64,000 bases of DNA from an uncultured Verrucomicrobiota bacterium (lineage in GTDB: Bacteria; Verrucomicrobiota; Verrucomicrobiia; Limisphaerales; UBA1412). A model generated the notes under the pieces. It did no database searches and was not told the DNA's origin. It worked only from the letters and a program-made list of their open reading frames with translations. The position numbers were made by a program, and so were the translations under genes. Location: contig CALXMK010000010.1 of assembly GCA_944389455.1 (NCBI GenBank), positions 1 to 64,000 on the forward strand, read 5' to 3'. Positions 42,510-51,339 of this stretch are shown here, piece after piece; the first letter of the stretch is position 1, and each line of letters begins with the position of its first letter.

Positions 42510-43238
42510 ATGTCTGTAATGGTTTTTGATATTGAGACGGTGGCTTTGCCGCTGGAGTGTTTTGATGATATTCAGCAGGAGTATCTTTTTCGTGAGGCTG
42601 AGGCATTGCAGGATGAAGTTTCCCGTCAAGAAGGGAGGGAGAAAATAGCCCGCTCTTTTAGCCTTTCTCCTATGACAGGGCAGATTCTTTGTATTGGAAT
42701 GATGAATCCAGATACAGGCCGTGGCAGAGCTCTCTATATTGCCGATGACTTTGAAGAGTCATACCCAGGACGGGAAATTGAATATATATCCTGTTCGGAT
42801 GAATCGGAAATGCTGGAGATTTTCTGGGAGATGGCTTCCAAGTTTGAGATAGCTGTTACTTTTAACGGAAGGGCTTTTGATTTACCTTTTCTCTATTTGC
42901 GTTCAGCTTTGTTGAATGTCCCTATTAGCCGTCGCAATTGGCTTTCTAACCGATATAGTGATCAGCCTCATTGTGATTTATTGGATCAGCTTTCTTTTTA
43001 TAATCCGGGATCCAAATGGGGGGCAACCCGAGGGTTTAATCTGGATTTTTATTGCAAAGCCTTTGGAATACCTTCGCCGAAGGCGAATGGAATTACCGGG
43101 ATAGATATTCCCAGAATGGCGGCAGAGGGGAGATTTCGCGAGATCGCTCAGTATTGTATGGGAGATGTACGTGCCACTGCTGAATTATATCGAATCTGGA
43201 GGGAGAGATTAAAACCGCAGGAGAGAAGAATTCCTTAG
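42510..43238 (+). CDS. Predicted 3'-5' exonuclease (PF10108-like)
   Basis: A 242-residue RNase H-fold exonuclease-like protein. MVFDIETVALPLECFD holds the first Asp/Glu pair, then ILCIGMMN, VTFNGRAFDLPFLYLRS with the second Asp, and CMGDVRATAELYRIW with the third. KWGATRGFNLDFYCKAFGI is typical of the polysaccharide-gene-linked exonuclease family PF10108. It is distinct from the DnaQ-like gene at 39823. Substrate and role are unknown. Confidence 0.82.
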   Translation: MSVMVFDIETVALPLECFDDIQQEYLFREAEALQDEVSRQEGREKIARSFSLSPMTGQILCIGMMNPDTGRGRALYIADDFEESYPGREIEYISCSDESEMLEIFWEMASKFEIAVTFNGRAFDLPFLYLRSALLNVPISRRNWLSNRYSDQPHCDLLDQLSFYNPGSKWGATRGFNLDFYCKAFGIPSPKANGITGIDIPRMAAEGRFREIAQYCMGDVRATAELYRIWRERLKPQERRIP

Positions 43239-43270
43239 CTTGGGTCAAATACATTTTTGAGTATTTATAA

Positions 43271-43307
43271 AAAGCGGACATGAGAAAATATATCTCATGT
43301 CCGCTTT
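43271..43307. terminator. Bidirectional terminator between convergent genes
   Basis: A perfect 15-bp stem AAAGCGGACATGAGA (43271-43285) / TCTCATGTCCGCTTT (43293-43307) with a 7-base loop, located between the exonuclease gene (+) and the thioredoxin/BSP fusion gene (-). Confidence 0.88.
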
Positions 43308-43330
43308 GGATTATTTGAATCTGAGGTTAA

Positions 43331-44386
43331 TTAGTTTTTCTGAACACTTGTCAGGAATTCTTCAAAGAGCTCGTCTGCAGTTTTTCCGGTAATTTCTTTG
43401 AAAATTTCATCCTGATAGGTTCCTTCATGGAGTGCTTTGTTGAGTTTAATGACAATATCTTTATCTTTGTTTTCTACCAACCAAGCCATGAAGATAGCTC
43501 CAGTTTTATATCCATCCTGAAGTTTAGCATGTTCTGGGTTTACTTGAGGACGAGGGGCATTCGGTTCAAAATGGTAGAGACGGACGTAATCGGCAATTGC
43601 TTCAGTAATCCAGGGAATGTATTTCGGATAGGCCTGAACGACATGAACTAATTCATGAATAATTGCACCGGCATCTGTTCCGTGTTTACTGAAATAATCT
43701 TTTGAGAGGAAGATTTGATTTCCACCGGTTCCAGCAACTCCATTCATTCCGGCATCAATTGTGATTGTTACATTTTGATAGGAGGCTTTTTCCATTCCTA
43801 GAATAGAGATAATTTGAGGATACCATTCATGGCAGATAGCTTTCATAGCTTTCATCCATCCTTCCATTTCAGGTGCATCTTTATAATTGAGAGTGATCTC
43901 ACATCCGTTTCCAGACTGTGGTTTTGCAGAAGATGCTTTTTGAGCCAGTTCTTTGTAATGTTGTACAAAGGCTTCTGCCCCCTCTTTCATGTAACCCATT
44001 CTACCAAACTCTTTTTCTTCTGGTGTCAGCAGTACCAGGGTAGGATAACCGCGGATTTCATACTTTTGAGCCAAAGCTTTGCGCTGATCCTGTACTTCTT
44101 GTGAAGGTTTGTTTTTTGCCGGAAAATCGAGTTCAACCAGGATTAAATTATCTTTAGCGAAATTTGTAAATTCATCTTTGACGAGAATTTCGGAGTGGAG
44201 CCTTTTGCACCAGATACACCAATCAGATCCGGTAAAGAGAACCATCATGTTTTTATTGGACTTTTTAGCTTCTTCTACTCCTTGAGTATAATCTGTAATC
44301 CATCCCTCTGCGGCAAGGATAGAAGAGCTCACCGTCAGTATTCCCAATAGGGTTATCAATAGCTTTTTCATAATTAAAAAGGGCAT
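43331..44386 (-). CDS. Exported thioredoxin-fold protein fused to a basic-secretory-protein peptidase-like domain
   Basis: A 351-residue secreted protein. After a signal peptide (KKLLITLLGILTVSSSILAA) comes a thioredoxin-like domain with FTGSDWCIWCKRL, a CxxC active site at about residues 57-60 as in DUF255/thioredoxin_7 proteins. From about residue 165 on there is a BSP (PF04450) domain with AIIHELVHVVQAYP near residue 245 and WITEAIADYVRLYHFEP, the zincin-type HExxH region written here as HELVH. I placed the start at 44386, where GGGAG precedes; 44371 is an alternative. It stands alone. A proteolytic role in the periplasm or outside is inferred, not shown. Confidence 0.85.
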   Translation of the reverse strand: MPFLIMKKLLITLLGILTVSSSILAAEGWITDYTQGVEEAKKSNKNMMVLFTGSDWCIWCKRLHSEILVKDEFTNFAKDNLILVELDFPAKNKPSQEVQDQRKALAQKYEIRGYPTLVLLTPEEKEFGRMGYMKEGAEAFVQHYKELAQKASSAKPQSGNGCEITLNYKDAPEMEGWMKAMKAICHEWYPQIISILGMEKASYQNVTITIDAGMNGVAGTGGNQIFLSKDYFSKHGTDAGAIIHELVHVVQAYPKYIPWITEAIADYVRLYHFEPNAPRPQVNPEHAKLQDGYKTGAIFMAWLVENKDKDIVIKLNKALHEGTYQDEIFKEITGKTADELFEEFLTSVQKN

Positions 44387-44451
44387 AAATCTCCCGTAGA
44401 CAATGTACGCCATTTATTCTTTTGCTTCAAGTTCAGTTGAGAAAATGCTTC

Positions 44452-45207
44452 TTACTTTTTTTGGGCAATTAGATAAATGGGATGGTAGGTCAGTGTAACC
44501 TGTCCTTCGAGAGTGCTGTAGAGTTCTTTATAGCTCAGGGTGAAATCTTTCATGGTTTTTCTGGTCCATTGAAAATGTCTCACTCCGGTGACGCCTGTGG
44601 CTTTGAGTTGACGTAAAACATCCATTGGAGAGTCCAGTTTTAAGATGATTAGAGATTCTTCCGCAGTAAGAAGTTTATATTGGGGAATAAGCATTGCTTT
44701 TAGCTCCTCTAAGGAAGGGTAAGTTAATCCTCTCCCGATCAGTGAAGTGATTTCTCTAAGGGTTTCTTTGCCAAAGGTGCTGAGCGCAAGCAGGCTATTT
44801 TGTTTGAGCGCGTTTCCGCAGCGGAGAAAGAATTTCTCAGGAGCCGTGAACCATTGCATGACAGAGCAAGAAAGGATTAAATCCAGAGATGGAGGATAGT
44901 CAATCTGTTCGGCGTCTCCCGGAAGAAAAGAAATCTTTTCGCTGAGCAGATCACGGATATAGAATTGAACCTCGGGACATAAATCATTTAGCCATAGATG
45001 TTCAAAGTTAAATAGAGACAGATATTTTCGTGTAAAAAGTCCTGTCCCACAACCGATTTCTAATCCCCTCATAAGCTTAGATGAGCTGGGAAGAAACGGT
45101 TTCATCAGAGCAGATAAGTTTTCGGCCGCCTGTTTTTGCACGGCTGCCTGGGTAGAATAAGTTTTGAGTGCTGCAGCAAACCGTTTACGAATCAGCTCTT
45201 TGTCCAT
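44452..45207 (-). CDS. bioC: Malonyl-ACP O-methyltransferase BioC
   Basis: BioC methylates malonyl-ACP so that fatty-acid enzymes can build pimeloyl-ACP for biotin. The 251 residues have RFAAALKTYSTQAAVQKQAA, the SAM motif GLEIGCGTGLFTRKYL, ISFLPGDAEQIDYP and LILSCSVMQWF, all typical of BioC. It overlaps the end of bioG by 16 bases. This is the last gene of bioF-bioG-bioC; bioA, bioB and bioD are not in the window. Confidence 0.93.
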   Translation of the reverse strand: MDKELIRKRFAAALKTYSTQAAVQKQAAENLSALMKPFLPSSSKLMRGLEIGCGTGLFTRKYLSLFNFEHLWLNDLCPEVQFYIRDLLSEKISFLPGDAEQIDYPPSLDLILSCSVMQWFTAPEKFFLRCGNALKQNSLLALSTFGKETLREITSLIGRGLTYPSLEELKAMLIPQYKLLTAEESLIILKLDSPMDVLRQLKATGVTGVRHFQWTRKTMKDFTLSYKELYSTLEGQVTLTYHPIYLIAQKK

Positions 45208-45872
45208 AGCTCTTTATTTCCTCCCAGACATTCTTTAAAAAAGAGTTCATCATAGTGTTCCATTGGACGCTCTTCTATCGTAGCGGAGGTTTCTTTCCAG
45301 TAACGCTGCTGATTTTTAGTCGGGATAATTTTATCCTGTGTTCCGACGATAACTTTATCCCATGTTAGGGAAACGTCAGGTTTGTGTTCTTTGACTAGTT
45401 TTTGCAGTTCTTTCAATTCAGTTCCCAGTTCTTCTAAAGAGCGGTAGGGTTGGTGAGAAAGGAATTGTTTTACTCCTTCTGTACCTCCGCACATCCGACG
45501 GCGGAATTTAACCAGTGTAAGAGGAGAAAAATTCTCTGTTGTAGCGGCAAAAATTTTATCTGGAATTCCGTATAGATCATCAATCGGTCTAGGTGTTCCA
45601 TTGAAGGCAAGTTTGTGTGACCAAGGGATATCTTGGCATTTGGCAAAAAGCTGTTCTGCGGCCCAAACTCCCATTGACCATCCCAGAAGACGCACTGAGG
45701 AGTAGCCCTTTAGAAGAGAATAATCAAATCGGAGTTCCCGATAGTCGAAGCATATCAAGTAATCCCATTCAGGAGGGAGTGTATGATTAAAGAGATGATC
45801 ATCTGCACCCCAACCGGAACAGAAAAGGAGCAGTTCAGGAGATTGTGTTTTTTTTAAAAAAATTTGTTTCAT
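45192..45872 (-). CDS. bioG: Pimeloyl-ACP methyl ester esterase BioG-type (DUF452)
   Basis: BioG removes the methyl group from pimeloyl-ACP methyl ester, ending the BioC cycle. The 226-residue alpha/beta-hydrolase has LLFCSGWGADDHLFN, CFDYRELRFDYSLL, the nucleophile motif LLGWSMGVWAA with Ser, and a C-terminal EHYDELFF with the catalytic His. The GWG and GWSMGVW motifs are typical of DUF452/BioG. It lies 5 bases after bioF and overlaps bioC. Confidence 0.9.
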   Translation of the reverse strand: MKQIFLKKTQSPELLLFCSGWGADDHLFNHTLPPEWDYLICFDYRELRFDYSLLKGYSSVRLLGWSMGVWAAEQLFAKCQDIPWSHKLAFNGTPRPIDDLYGIPDKIFAATTENFSPLTLVKFRRRMCGGTEGVKQFLSHQPYRSLEELGTELKELQKLVKEHKPDVSLTWDKVIVGTQDKIIPTKNQQRYWKETSATIEERPMEHYDELFFKECLGGNKELWTKS

Positions 45873-45877
45873 TCTGT

Positions 45878-47092
45878 TTATTCTCTTTGAATTGCGATAA
45901 TAAGCTCTTCAAGTTCATGTGGTTCTAATGCCGCTGTTAGAGAGATTCTTACTCTGGAGGTGCCTTCTGGTACGGTAGGCGGTCTCACCGCTAAGGCATA
46001 AAATCCTGCTTTGCGCAGCTTTTCAGCTTTTTCTAGTGCTTTTTCACTTTTTCCTTCAACCAGAGGAATAATATGGCTGGTAGAGCGGATGAGATAGCCT
46101 TGAGCCGAAGCTGCCCGGTGTATTTTTTGTGCCATATCAGAGAGTGATTGACGACGCTGTACCCACCGGGGAGAGCATATCTGATCCAAAACAAAACTGG
46201 TCCAAGCGATGTTCAGAGGGGGAAGAGCTGTATTAAAAATAAAGCTCCTTGCTTTATTTATAAGGTAATCACGTATGACTTTGCGGCAGATTAAATAAGC
46301 TCCTACGGAGCCGAAAGCTTTGCCAAAAGTCCCACATAGAAAATCGATTTCTCCCAGCACATCAGCCTCTTCTGCGCATCCCAGACCTTGAGCTCCTCGT
46401 ACGCCGACAGCATGAGCTTCATCAACATAGAGAAGCAGTTGAGGATATTTTCGTTTCAATGAAACTAGTTTTTGGAGAGGAGCTTCATCCCCGTCCATAC
46501 TGAAGATACTTTCTGTGACTAGTATAATCCGTGAATGGGTTGACTGATGTTTTTGGATTAGAGCTTCTGCCTTTTCTATATCGCCGTGAGGATAGCGTAT
46601 GAACTCGGCTGGGGAGAGTCGAATTCCATCAATCAGACTTGCGTGAACCAGCTTATCAGCAAGTATCAAGGTGTTACGGTCGCTTACAGCGGGCAGAATG
46701 CCGATATTGGCATGATAGCCGCTGCTGAAAATCAAAGCAGATTCAGCATTGTAGAGATTTGCCAACTGCGATTCCAAATGGCGGTGTTGAATAAAATTCC
46801 CAGTCATTAGCCGTGCGGAAGAGGCGCTTAGGAGAAAATCTTCTTTGGGAAGTTGTTCAATAAAGAGTCTTTGCAATTCGGAATCAGTTCCTATTCCCAA
46901 GTAATCGTTAGAAGAGAGGTTAATCATCTTCTTATTGGGAATTGTAGAGGTGTCATTGTCTAGATATATCAGTTTTCCTTCATGAATGATCTCTGGTAAA
47001 TGGCGCAAATTTCCGTTCTGCTTGAGATGATCCAATTCTTTGTGATAGAAGAAATCCTTTTCCGTGAATGTGCTTGAATTATCTAAATCCAC
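45878..47092 (-). CDS. bioF: 8-amino-7-oxononanoate synthase
   Basis: BioF condenses pimeloyl-ACP with L-alanine using PLP, the first ring-assembly step of biotin synthesis. The 404 residues carry MINLSSNDYLGIGTD, SSARLMTGNFIQHRHLE, FSSGYHANIGIL, the YVDEAHAVGVRG metal/PLP region and the Schiff-base Lys in FLCGTFGKAFGSVGAY. The start is GTG at 47092 with GGAG 8 bases upstream, and a good promoter lies just before it. It leads bioF-bioG-bioC. Confidence 0.95.
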   Translation of the reverse strand: MDLDNSSTFTEKDFFYHKELDHLKQNGNLRHLPEIIHEGKLIYLDNDTSTIPNKKMINLSSNDYLGIGTDSELQRLFIEQLPKEDFLLSASSARLMTGNFIQHRHLESQLANLYNAESALIFSSGYHANIGILPAVSDRNTLILADKLVHASLIDGIRLSPAEFIRYPHGDIEKAEALIQKHQSTHSRIILVTESIFSMDGDEAPLQKLVSLKRKYPQLLLYVDEAHAVGVRGAQGLGCAEEADVLGEIDFLCGTFGKAFGSVGAYLICRKVIRDYLINKARSFIFNTALPPLNIAWTSFVLDQICSPRWVQRRQSLSDMAQKIHRAASAQGYLIRSTSHIIPLVEGKSEKALEKAEKLRKAGFYALAVRPPTVPEGTSRVRISLTAALEPHELEELIIAIQRE

Positions 47093-47129
47093 TCTGAAAA
47101 CTCCATTTCGGCTCTTGCTGAGCCATCAC

Positions 47130-47158
47130 ATTATCACATTCCTTTTTTTAAGAGTCAA
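47130..47158 (-). promoter_or_regulatory. Sigma-70-type promoter of bioF-bioG-bioC
   Basis: On the minus strand TTGACT (47158-47153), a 17-base spacer and GATAAT (47135-47130), about 38 bases before the GTG start. I saw no BirA-type operator overlapping it. Confidence 0.7.
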
Positions 47159-47234
47159 ACTACATATTAAAGAAACCGCAATTGTTGGAATAAAGGGGAT
47201 TCTAAATTTTAAAGTTTTGCCATCAAACTTGGTA

Positions 47235-48032
47235 TTATCGAAAGTTTGGTGTGCCAATTTCAGAATGAGTTTCTTCCCGTGTCGGTTTTTGTGCTAAAGA
47301 GAGAGTCATTGTAGAGCCGATAAAGGATTTCCAAGAGGATTGCTTAAAGCCGATTTGTTTTAAAAGAGTATCAATACCATTCTGGGCAGGATAATGTTTC
47401 AGAGAGTCTAAAATATAGGAGTATGCACGGAAGTTTCCGCAGAAGAGAAGGCCAAAAAGGGGAACTGCTGTTTTAAGGTAAAGATGAAAAAGAATGCGCA
47501 GGAGAGAATTCTCTGGTTTGCCAAATTCCAAAATCATGATTTTCCCGCCGGGTTTAAGAAGGGTATAGGCCAGCCTCAGGGCCATCGGAATATCAGCCAG
47601 GTTTCGCATTCCATAGCCACAGGTTACGATATCATAGGAGGATTCCGTTTCCCGGAGTTTTAAAATGTCTTGGCAAATCCAGTGGGGAGGTTGAGTAAAT
47701 GAGCCTAGAGCAGTGCGGCGCCGGGCTACGCGGAGCATCTCTTCACTGAAATCGACACCGGTGACTTGAAAACCGTGTTTAGCTAGCATCAGAGCTAAGT
47801 CTCCCGTCCCGCAACAGAGATCCAATACTCTGATTGAGGAAAAATCAGTATTTTCTCTGTTAAGTGAATAGGCATATTTTTTGGCCTCTTTGAGGAGAGT
47901 ACGTTTCCAAAGGCGATGGAGCCCTAAGCTCTGAATATCATTGATCAGGTCGTATCGACGGGCAATTTTCTCAAAGAGGCTATGGACCCTCTCTGCTCGT
48001 TCACTGCCGGAAGTATAGTATGAGAAACTCAC
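47235..48032 (-). CDS. ubiE: Demethylmenaquinone/ubiquinone methyltransferase UbiE/MenG
   Basis: A 265-residue SAM-dependent C-methyltransferase of quinone synthesis. It has VHSLFEKIARRYDLINDI, the SAM motif VLDLCCGTGDLALMLA, VTGVDFSEEML, CGYGMRNLADIPMALR and LKPGGKIMILEFGKPEN. Quinone type cannot be decided from the gene alone; menaquinone is likely in an anaerobe or facultative anaerobe. It overlaps mazG by 4 bases (ATGA). Confidence 0.94.
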   Translation of the reverse strand: MSFSYYTSGSERAERVHSLFEKIARRYDLINDIQSLGLHRLWKRTLLKEAKKYAYSLNRENTDFSSIRVLDLCCGTGDLALMLAKHGFQVTGVDFSEEMLRVARRRTALGSFTQPPHWICQDILKLRETESSYDIVTCGYGMRNLADIPMALRLAYTLLKPGGKIMILEFGKPENSLLRILFHLYLKTAVPLFGLLFCGNFRAYSYILDSLKHYPAQNGIDTLLKQIGFKQSSWKSFIGSTMTLSLAQKPTREETHSEIGTPNFR

Positions 48033-48760
48033 TTTTCAGTGGAATTCTGATGAGAAATTGAAGATTGAGATTCCCGAAGGCGGTATTTGGCTTCACAGCG
48101 ACGGATCTCTTCTCTCAGGAGGGTTTCGGCATCCCAATTTTTTATATGTGCAATAGCGGCTAGACGGAAGAGTTGCTGAGCTAGTTTTTCGGGAGTTATA
48201 TTATCCGGAGAGATATGTGATTCTTGAGTAGAGTGTTGAGGGAGCTCCTCTGGAAGAAGGAGCTTAGCTTTGGATGCTTTTTTAAAGAGCTTTTGTGCTT
48301 TCATTAGGGCTGGCATAGACGGTGCAATTCCATCCAAAGCTGATTTTCGCTCTTGATCGGTTCCGCTTTTTTCCATTCTTTTAATTTGCTCCCATTGTTC
48401 AATAAGTTTGTCAATATCACCGTTGAGATTTACTTTTCCAAAAACATGAGGATGCCGGCGAATGAGCTTATTATTAATGGTGGTGACGATATCGGTTAAT
48501 GTGAAGGAAGAGCGTTCTTGAGCCAGTTGGGCATGGAAAATAATTTGCAGAAGCAGATCTCCCAGTTCTTCAATCATCCCTGTGTCATTAGATGTTTCAA
48601 TGGCTTCTATCAACTCGGCGGATTCTTCCAGCAAACAGGAGGCAATAGATTGGTGAGTCTGCACTCGATCCCAAGGACATCCGTCGGGAGCTCTAAGTTG
48701 TTCTACAATATGAATGAGGCGATCTATTTGTTCATGAAGATTGTTTTTTTCTATTGTCAT
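48029..48760 (-). CDS. mazG: Nucleoside triphosphate pyrophosphohydrolase MazG
   Basis: MazG hydrolyses (d)NTPs to monophosphates and pyrophosphate, a house-cleaning and stress role. The 243 residues have LIHIVEQLRAPDGCPWDRVQ, SCLLEESAELIEAIE with the metal-binding Glu residues, EELGDLLLQIIFHAQLA and RRHPHVFG. It overlaps ubiE and starts 65 bases after proB in the same direction. Confidence 0.94.
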   Translation of the reverse strand: MTIEKNNLHEQIDRLIHIVEQLRAPDGCPWDRVQTHQSIASCLLEESAELIEAIETSNDTGMIEELGDLLLQIIFHAQLAQERSSFTLTDIVTTINNKLIRRHPHVFGKVNLNGDIDKLIEQWEQIKRMEKSGTDQERKSALDGIAPSMPALMKAQKLFKKASKAKLLLPEELPQHSTQESHISPDNITPEKLAQQLFRLAAIAHIKNWDAETLLREEIRRCEAKYRLRESQSSISHQNSTEK

Positions 48761-48825
48761 ATTACTTGGAATTTGGGTAAGACTAGGGATTTATTTATCA
48801 AGTGCCGGTGCAAGGATGAGCCTCA

Positions 48826-49905
48826 TTAAAGAATAACCAAATCATTGCAGTGAATCACATCATCTTCTGGGATGGTATGTGAATGTAAATCTTGGGAGGA
48901 GATTTTAATAATGCCGCGAGCAAACTCACGTTCGTCTGCATCACAGACACTGACGACGTCACCTTCTTCAAAATTGCCTTGAATGGATAAAATACCGGGA
49001 AAGAGAAGACTTGCTCCGCCGGAGCGGAGGGCTTTACAAGCACCGGGATCAACAATGATTGAGCCACGGGGATGATGAAAAAAAGCGATCCGGCGTTTGC
49101 GGGCAGGAAGATAATTTTTGTCAGGACGGAAGAGGGTTCCAATTTCTTTGCCAGCGAGAAGATCGCAAAGTATTTCCTTATGAGTTCCGTTAGCTATCAG
49201 CATAGGAATTCCAGAGTGAACAGCAATTTCCGCAGCCAATATCTTTGTTTTCATTCCTCCTACGGCAGTGTCACTATGAGTCCCATTTGCCAATTGAGAA
49301 ATTTGGGAATCGATTTGCTCTACTGTATGGATAATTTTCTGTTCGGGAGTTCCAAAGTTCTCCATTAGCCCATCGACTGTTGTTAGAAGAATGAGGAGAT
49401 CGGCCGGAAGCAGAGCCGCGACCAAGGCACTCAGCCGGTCATTATCACCGAATTTAAGTTCTTCGACCGAAACGACATCATTTTCATTGATGATAGGAAT
49501 AATCCTATGTTTGAGCAGGGAAAGAAGAGAGCTCCGAGCATTTAGATATCGGTCATGATCTTCCAAGTCGTCGTGGGTGAGGAGAATTTGAGCGATATTC
49601 TGGTTATAGATAGAAAAGAGATTTTCATAGGTGGACATCAGCCTCAGTTGTCCTATGGCAGCACATGCTTGCAAGTCGGCAAGAGATTTTGGTTTTTTAT
49701 CAAATCCCAATACGCCACGTCCGGCACCGACGGCTCCGGAGGAAACAAGTATAATCTCTTTACCTCGTTCTCTGAGCTCACAAATCTGCCGGATCAGATG
49801 CGTCATGCGGGGAAGGTGAGGGCGCTTATCTGTATTAGTAAGGATACCAGTTCCCAGTTTAATAACAATACGGGAAGCCTTGGTTAGAGCGGAACGTTTA
49901 TTCAT
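48826..49905 (-). CDS. proB: Glutamate 5-kinase
   Basis: ProB phosphorylates glutamate in the first step of proline synthesis. The 359 residues start with an amino acid kinase domain (RIVIKLGTGILTN, IILVSSGAVGAGRGVLG, PIINENDVVSVEEL, FGDNDRLSALVAALL, GGMKTKILAAEIA) and end with a PUA domain (GSIIVDPGACKALRSGG). It overlaps the upstream CNNM gene by 8 bases. proA is not adjacent. Confidence 0.95.
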   Translation of the reverse strand: MNKRSALTKASRIVIKLGTGILTNTDKRPHLPRMTHLIRQICELRERGKEIILVSSGAVGAGRGVLGFDKKPKSLADLQACAAIGQLRLMSTYENLFSIYNQNIAQILLTHDDLEDHDRYLNARSSLLSLLKHRIIPIINENDVVSVEELKFGDNDRLSALVAALLPADLLILLTTVDGLMENFGTPEQKIIHTVEQIDSQISQLANGTHSDTAVGGMKTKILAAEIAVHSGIPMLIANGTHKEILCDLLAGKEIGTLFRPDKNYLPARKRRIAFFHHPRGSIIVDPGACKALRSGGASLLFPGILSIQGNFEEGDVVSVCDADEREFARGIIKISSQDLHSHTIPEDDVIHCNDLVIL

Positions 49906-51325
49906 TCGTTTCTTTTTTAGAAGGCAGCGGCTTAAGAGTTAAAGTATCAATGCGTTTGCCTGTAACGTATTTGACTGTCAAAATCCATTGATCAAAGATG
50001 ATATTTTGTCCCACTTCGGGGAAGGATCCCAGAGTTTGAACGACAAGTCCGGCGACAGTTGAGGGAGGATCTTCTTTAAATTGATAGTTTGTAATTTCTT
50101 CCAGTTGATGGATGGGGAGATTGCCTGCCAGAATCCATTCATTATCAGTATCGCTGTATTGAATGAGGGTTTGTTCTTGGTCGAATTCATCTTGAATTTG
50201 GCCAACAAGTTCTTCCAGAATATTTTCTTGCGTTAAGATACCAATAGTGCCGCCGTATTCGTCAACGATTGTGGCAAAATGAATTTTGTTATCCATTAAA
50301 CGGAAAAGAAGTTTTTCCAGATGGGCGCTGCCAGGAACGAAAAGCGTTTTTTTAGCTAACATTTTTAGCTCACTTCCATATTTGGCTTTATGGCGCATGG
50401 CATAGAGATCTTTAATATGGATAATGCCTAAAATTCGATCCAGATTTCCTTTTTCACAGAGAGGGAAACGAGAATATCGGGTAGATTCAGCAATCCTAAG
50501 ACATTCTTCAATAGTATAGTCTGTGGAGAAGTAACTGATTTCTCGCCGTGGAGTCATGACTTCGCGGACAAGTCGATGTTTTAAATCCAGTGCATTAAGG
50601 ACGATATTTCTTCCTGCCAGAGATTTTCGATTTGTGCCAGAGAGAAGCAGCTTGAGCTCATCTTCGGAGTGAGAATGCTCGGTTTCATCTAGGCTTTTGA
50701 GTCCAACTTGCTTAAGCATCCAGATGGAGCTTTTGTCGAGCATCCAGATAACAGGATAGAAAAGAAAGTTAAATAACCGCAATGGGCGAGAGATGTGAAG
50801 AGTGCTGTCCAGAGGTTTAAAAATAGCTAGTGTTTTAGGAGTACACTCGCCTAGTGTAATATGTAGGAAGGTAATGACAGAGAAACCAATGGCAAAAGCA
50901 AGAGTATGTTTCAGAGCGGCATTATGTATGCCTGCCAATTCCATGAAAGGTTCCAGAATGGAGGCAAAGACTGGTTCACCAATCCATCCTAATCCCAGAC
51001 TGGCCAGAGTAATACCAACCTGGGTTGTATTAAGAAATGGATTGATATGGTGAATGATGAATTGAGCTGTTTTGGCTCGTTTATCACCCTTTTTTAAATA
51101 GGGATCAAGCTGTGTGCTGCGAATTTTGACAATAGCAAACTCAGCTGCTACAAAAAATCCATTCAGTGCAATGAGAAAGAAAACAAGGATTATTTTCAGC
51201 AGGGTGATGATGTACCATTCTAATCCAAAGACAGAGGGAGCGGAGGCTTCAGCTGCAGTGTCAGAGGCTATCGTATTAATGAGTGTAGGGTCTATAGCAG
51301 TAGCTATTAAGGAGGAAAGTATCAT
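49898..51325 (-). CDS. CNNM/CorC-HlyC family membrane transporter-like protein, copy 1
   Basis: A 475-residue membrane protein of the hemolysin-C/CNNM family, linked to magnesium or cobalt transport. The DUF21 transmembrane domain (four segments; NGFFVAAEFAIVKIRSTQL, LGLGWIGEP) is followed by a CBS pair (REVMTPRREISYF; FATIVDEYGGTIGILTQENI) and a C-terminal CorC_HlyC domain with VAGLVVQTLGSFPEVGQ. It is the last of three tandem relatives and overlaps proB. Confidence 0.93.
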   Translation of the reverse strand: MILSSLIATAIDPTLINTIASDTAAEASAPSVFGLEWYIITLLKIILVFFLIALNGFFVAAEFAIVKIRSTQLDPYLKKGDKRAKTAQFIIHHINPFLNTTQVGITLASLGLGWIGEPVFASILEPFMELAGIHNAALKHTLAFAIGFSVITFLHITLGECTPKTLAIFKPLDSTLHISRPLRLFNFLFYPVIWMLDKSSIWMLKQVGLKSLDETEHSHSEDELKLLLSGTNRKSLAGRNIVLNALDLKHRLVREVMTPRREISYFSTDYTIEECLRIAESTRYSRFPLCEKGNLDRILGIIHIKDLYAMRHKAKYGSELKMLAKKTLFVPGSAHLEKLLFRLMDNKIHFATIVDEYGGTIGILTQENILEELVGQIQDEFDQEQTLIQYSDTDNEWILAGNLPIHQLEEITNYQFKEDPPSTVAGLVVQTLGSFPEVGQNIIFDQWILTVKYVTGKRIDTLTLKPLPSKKETNE

Positions 51326-51339
51326 GTTTTTCTATCTTT

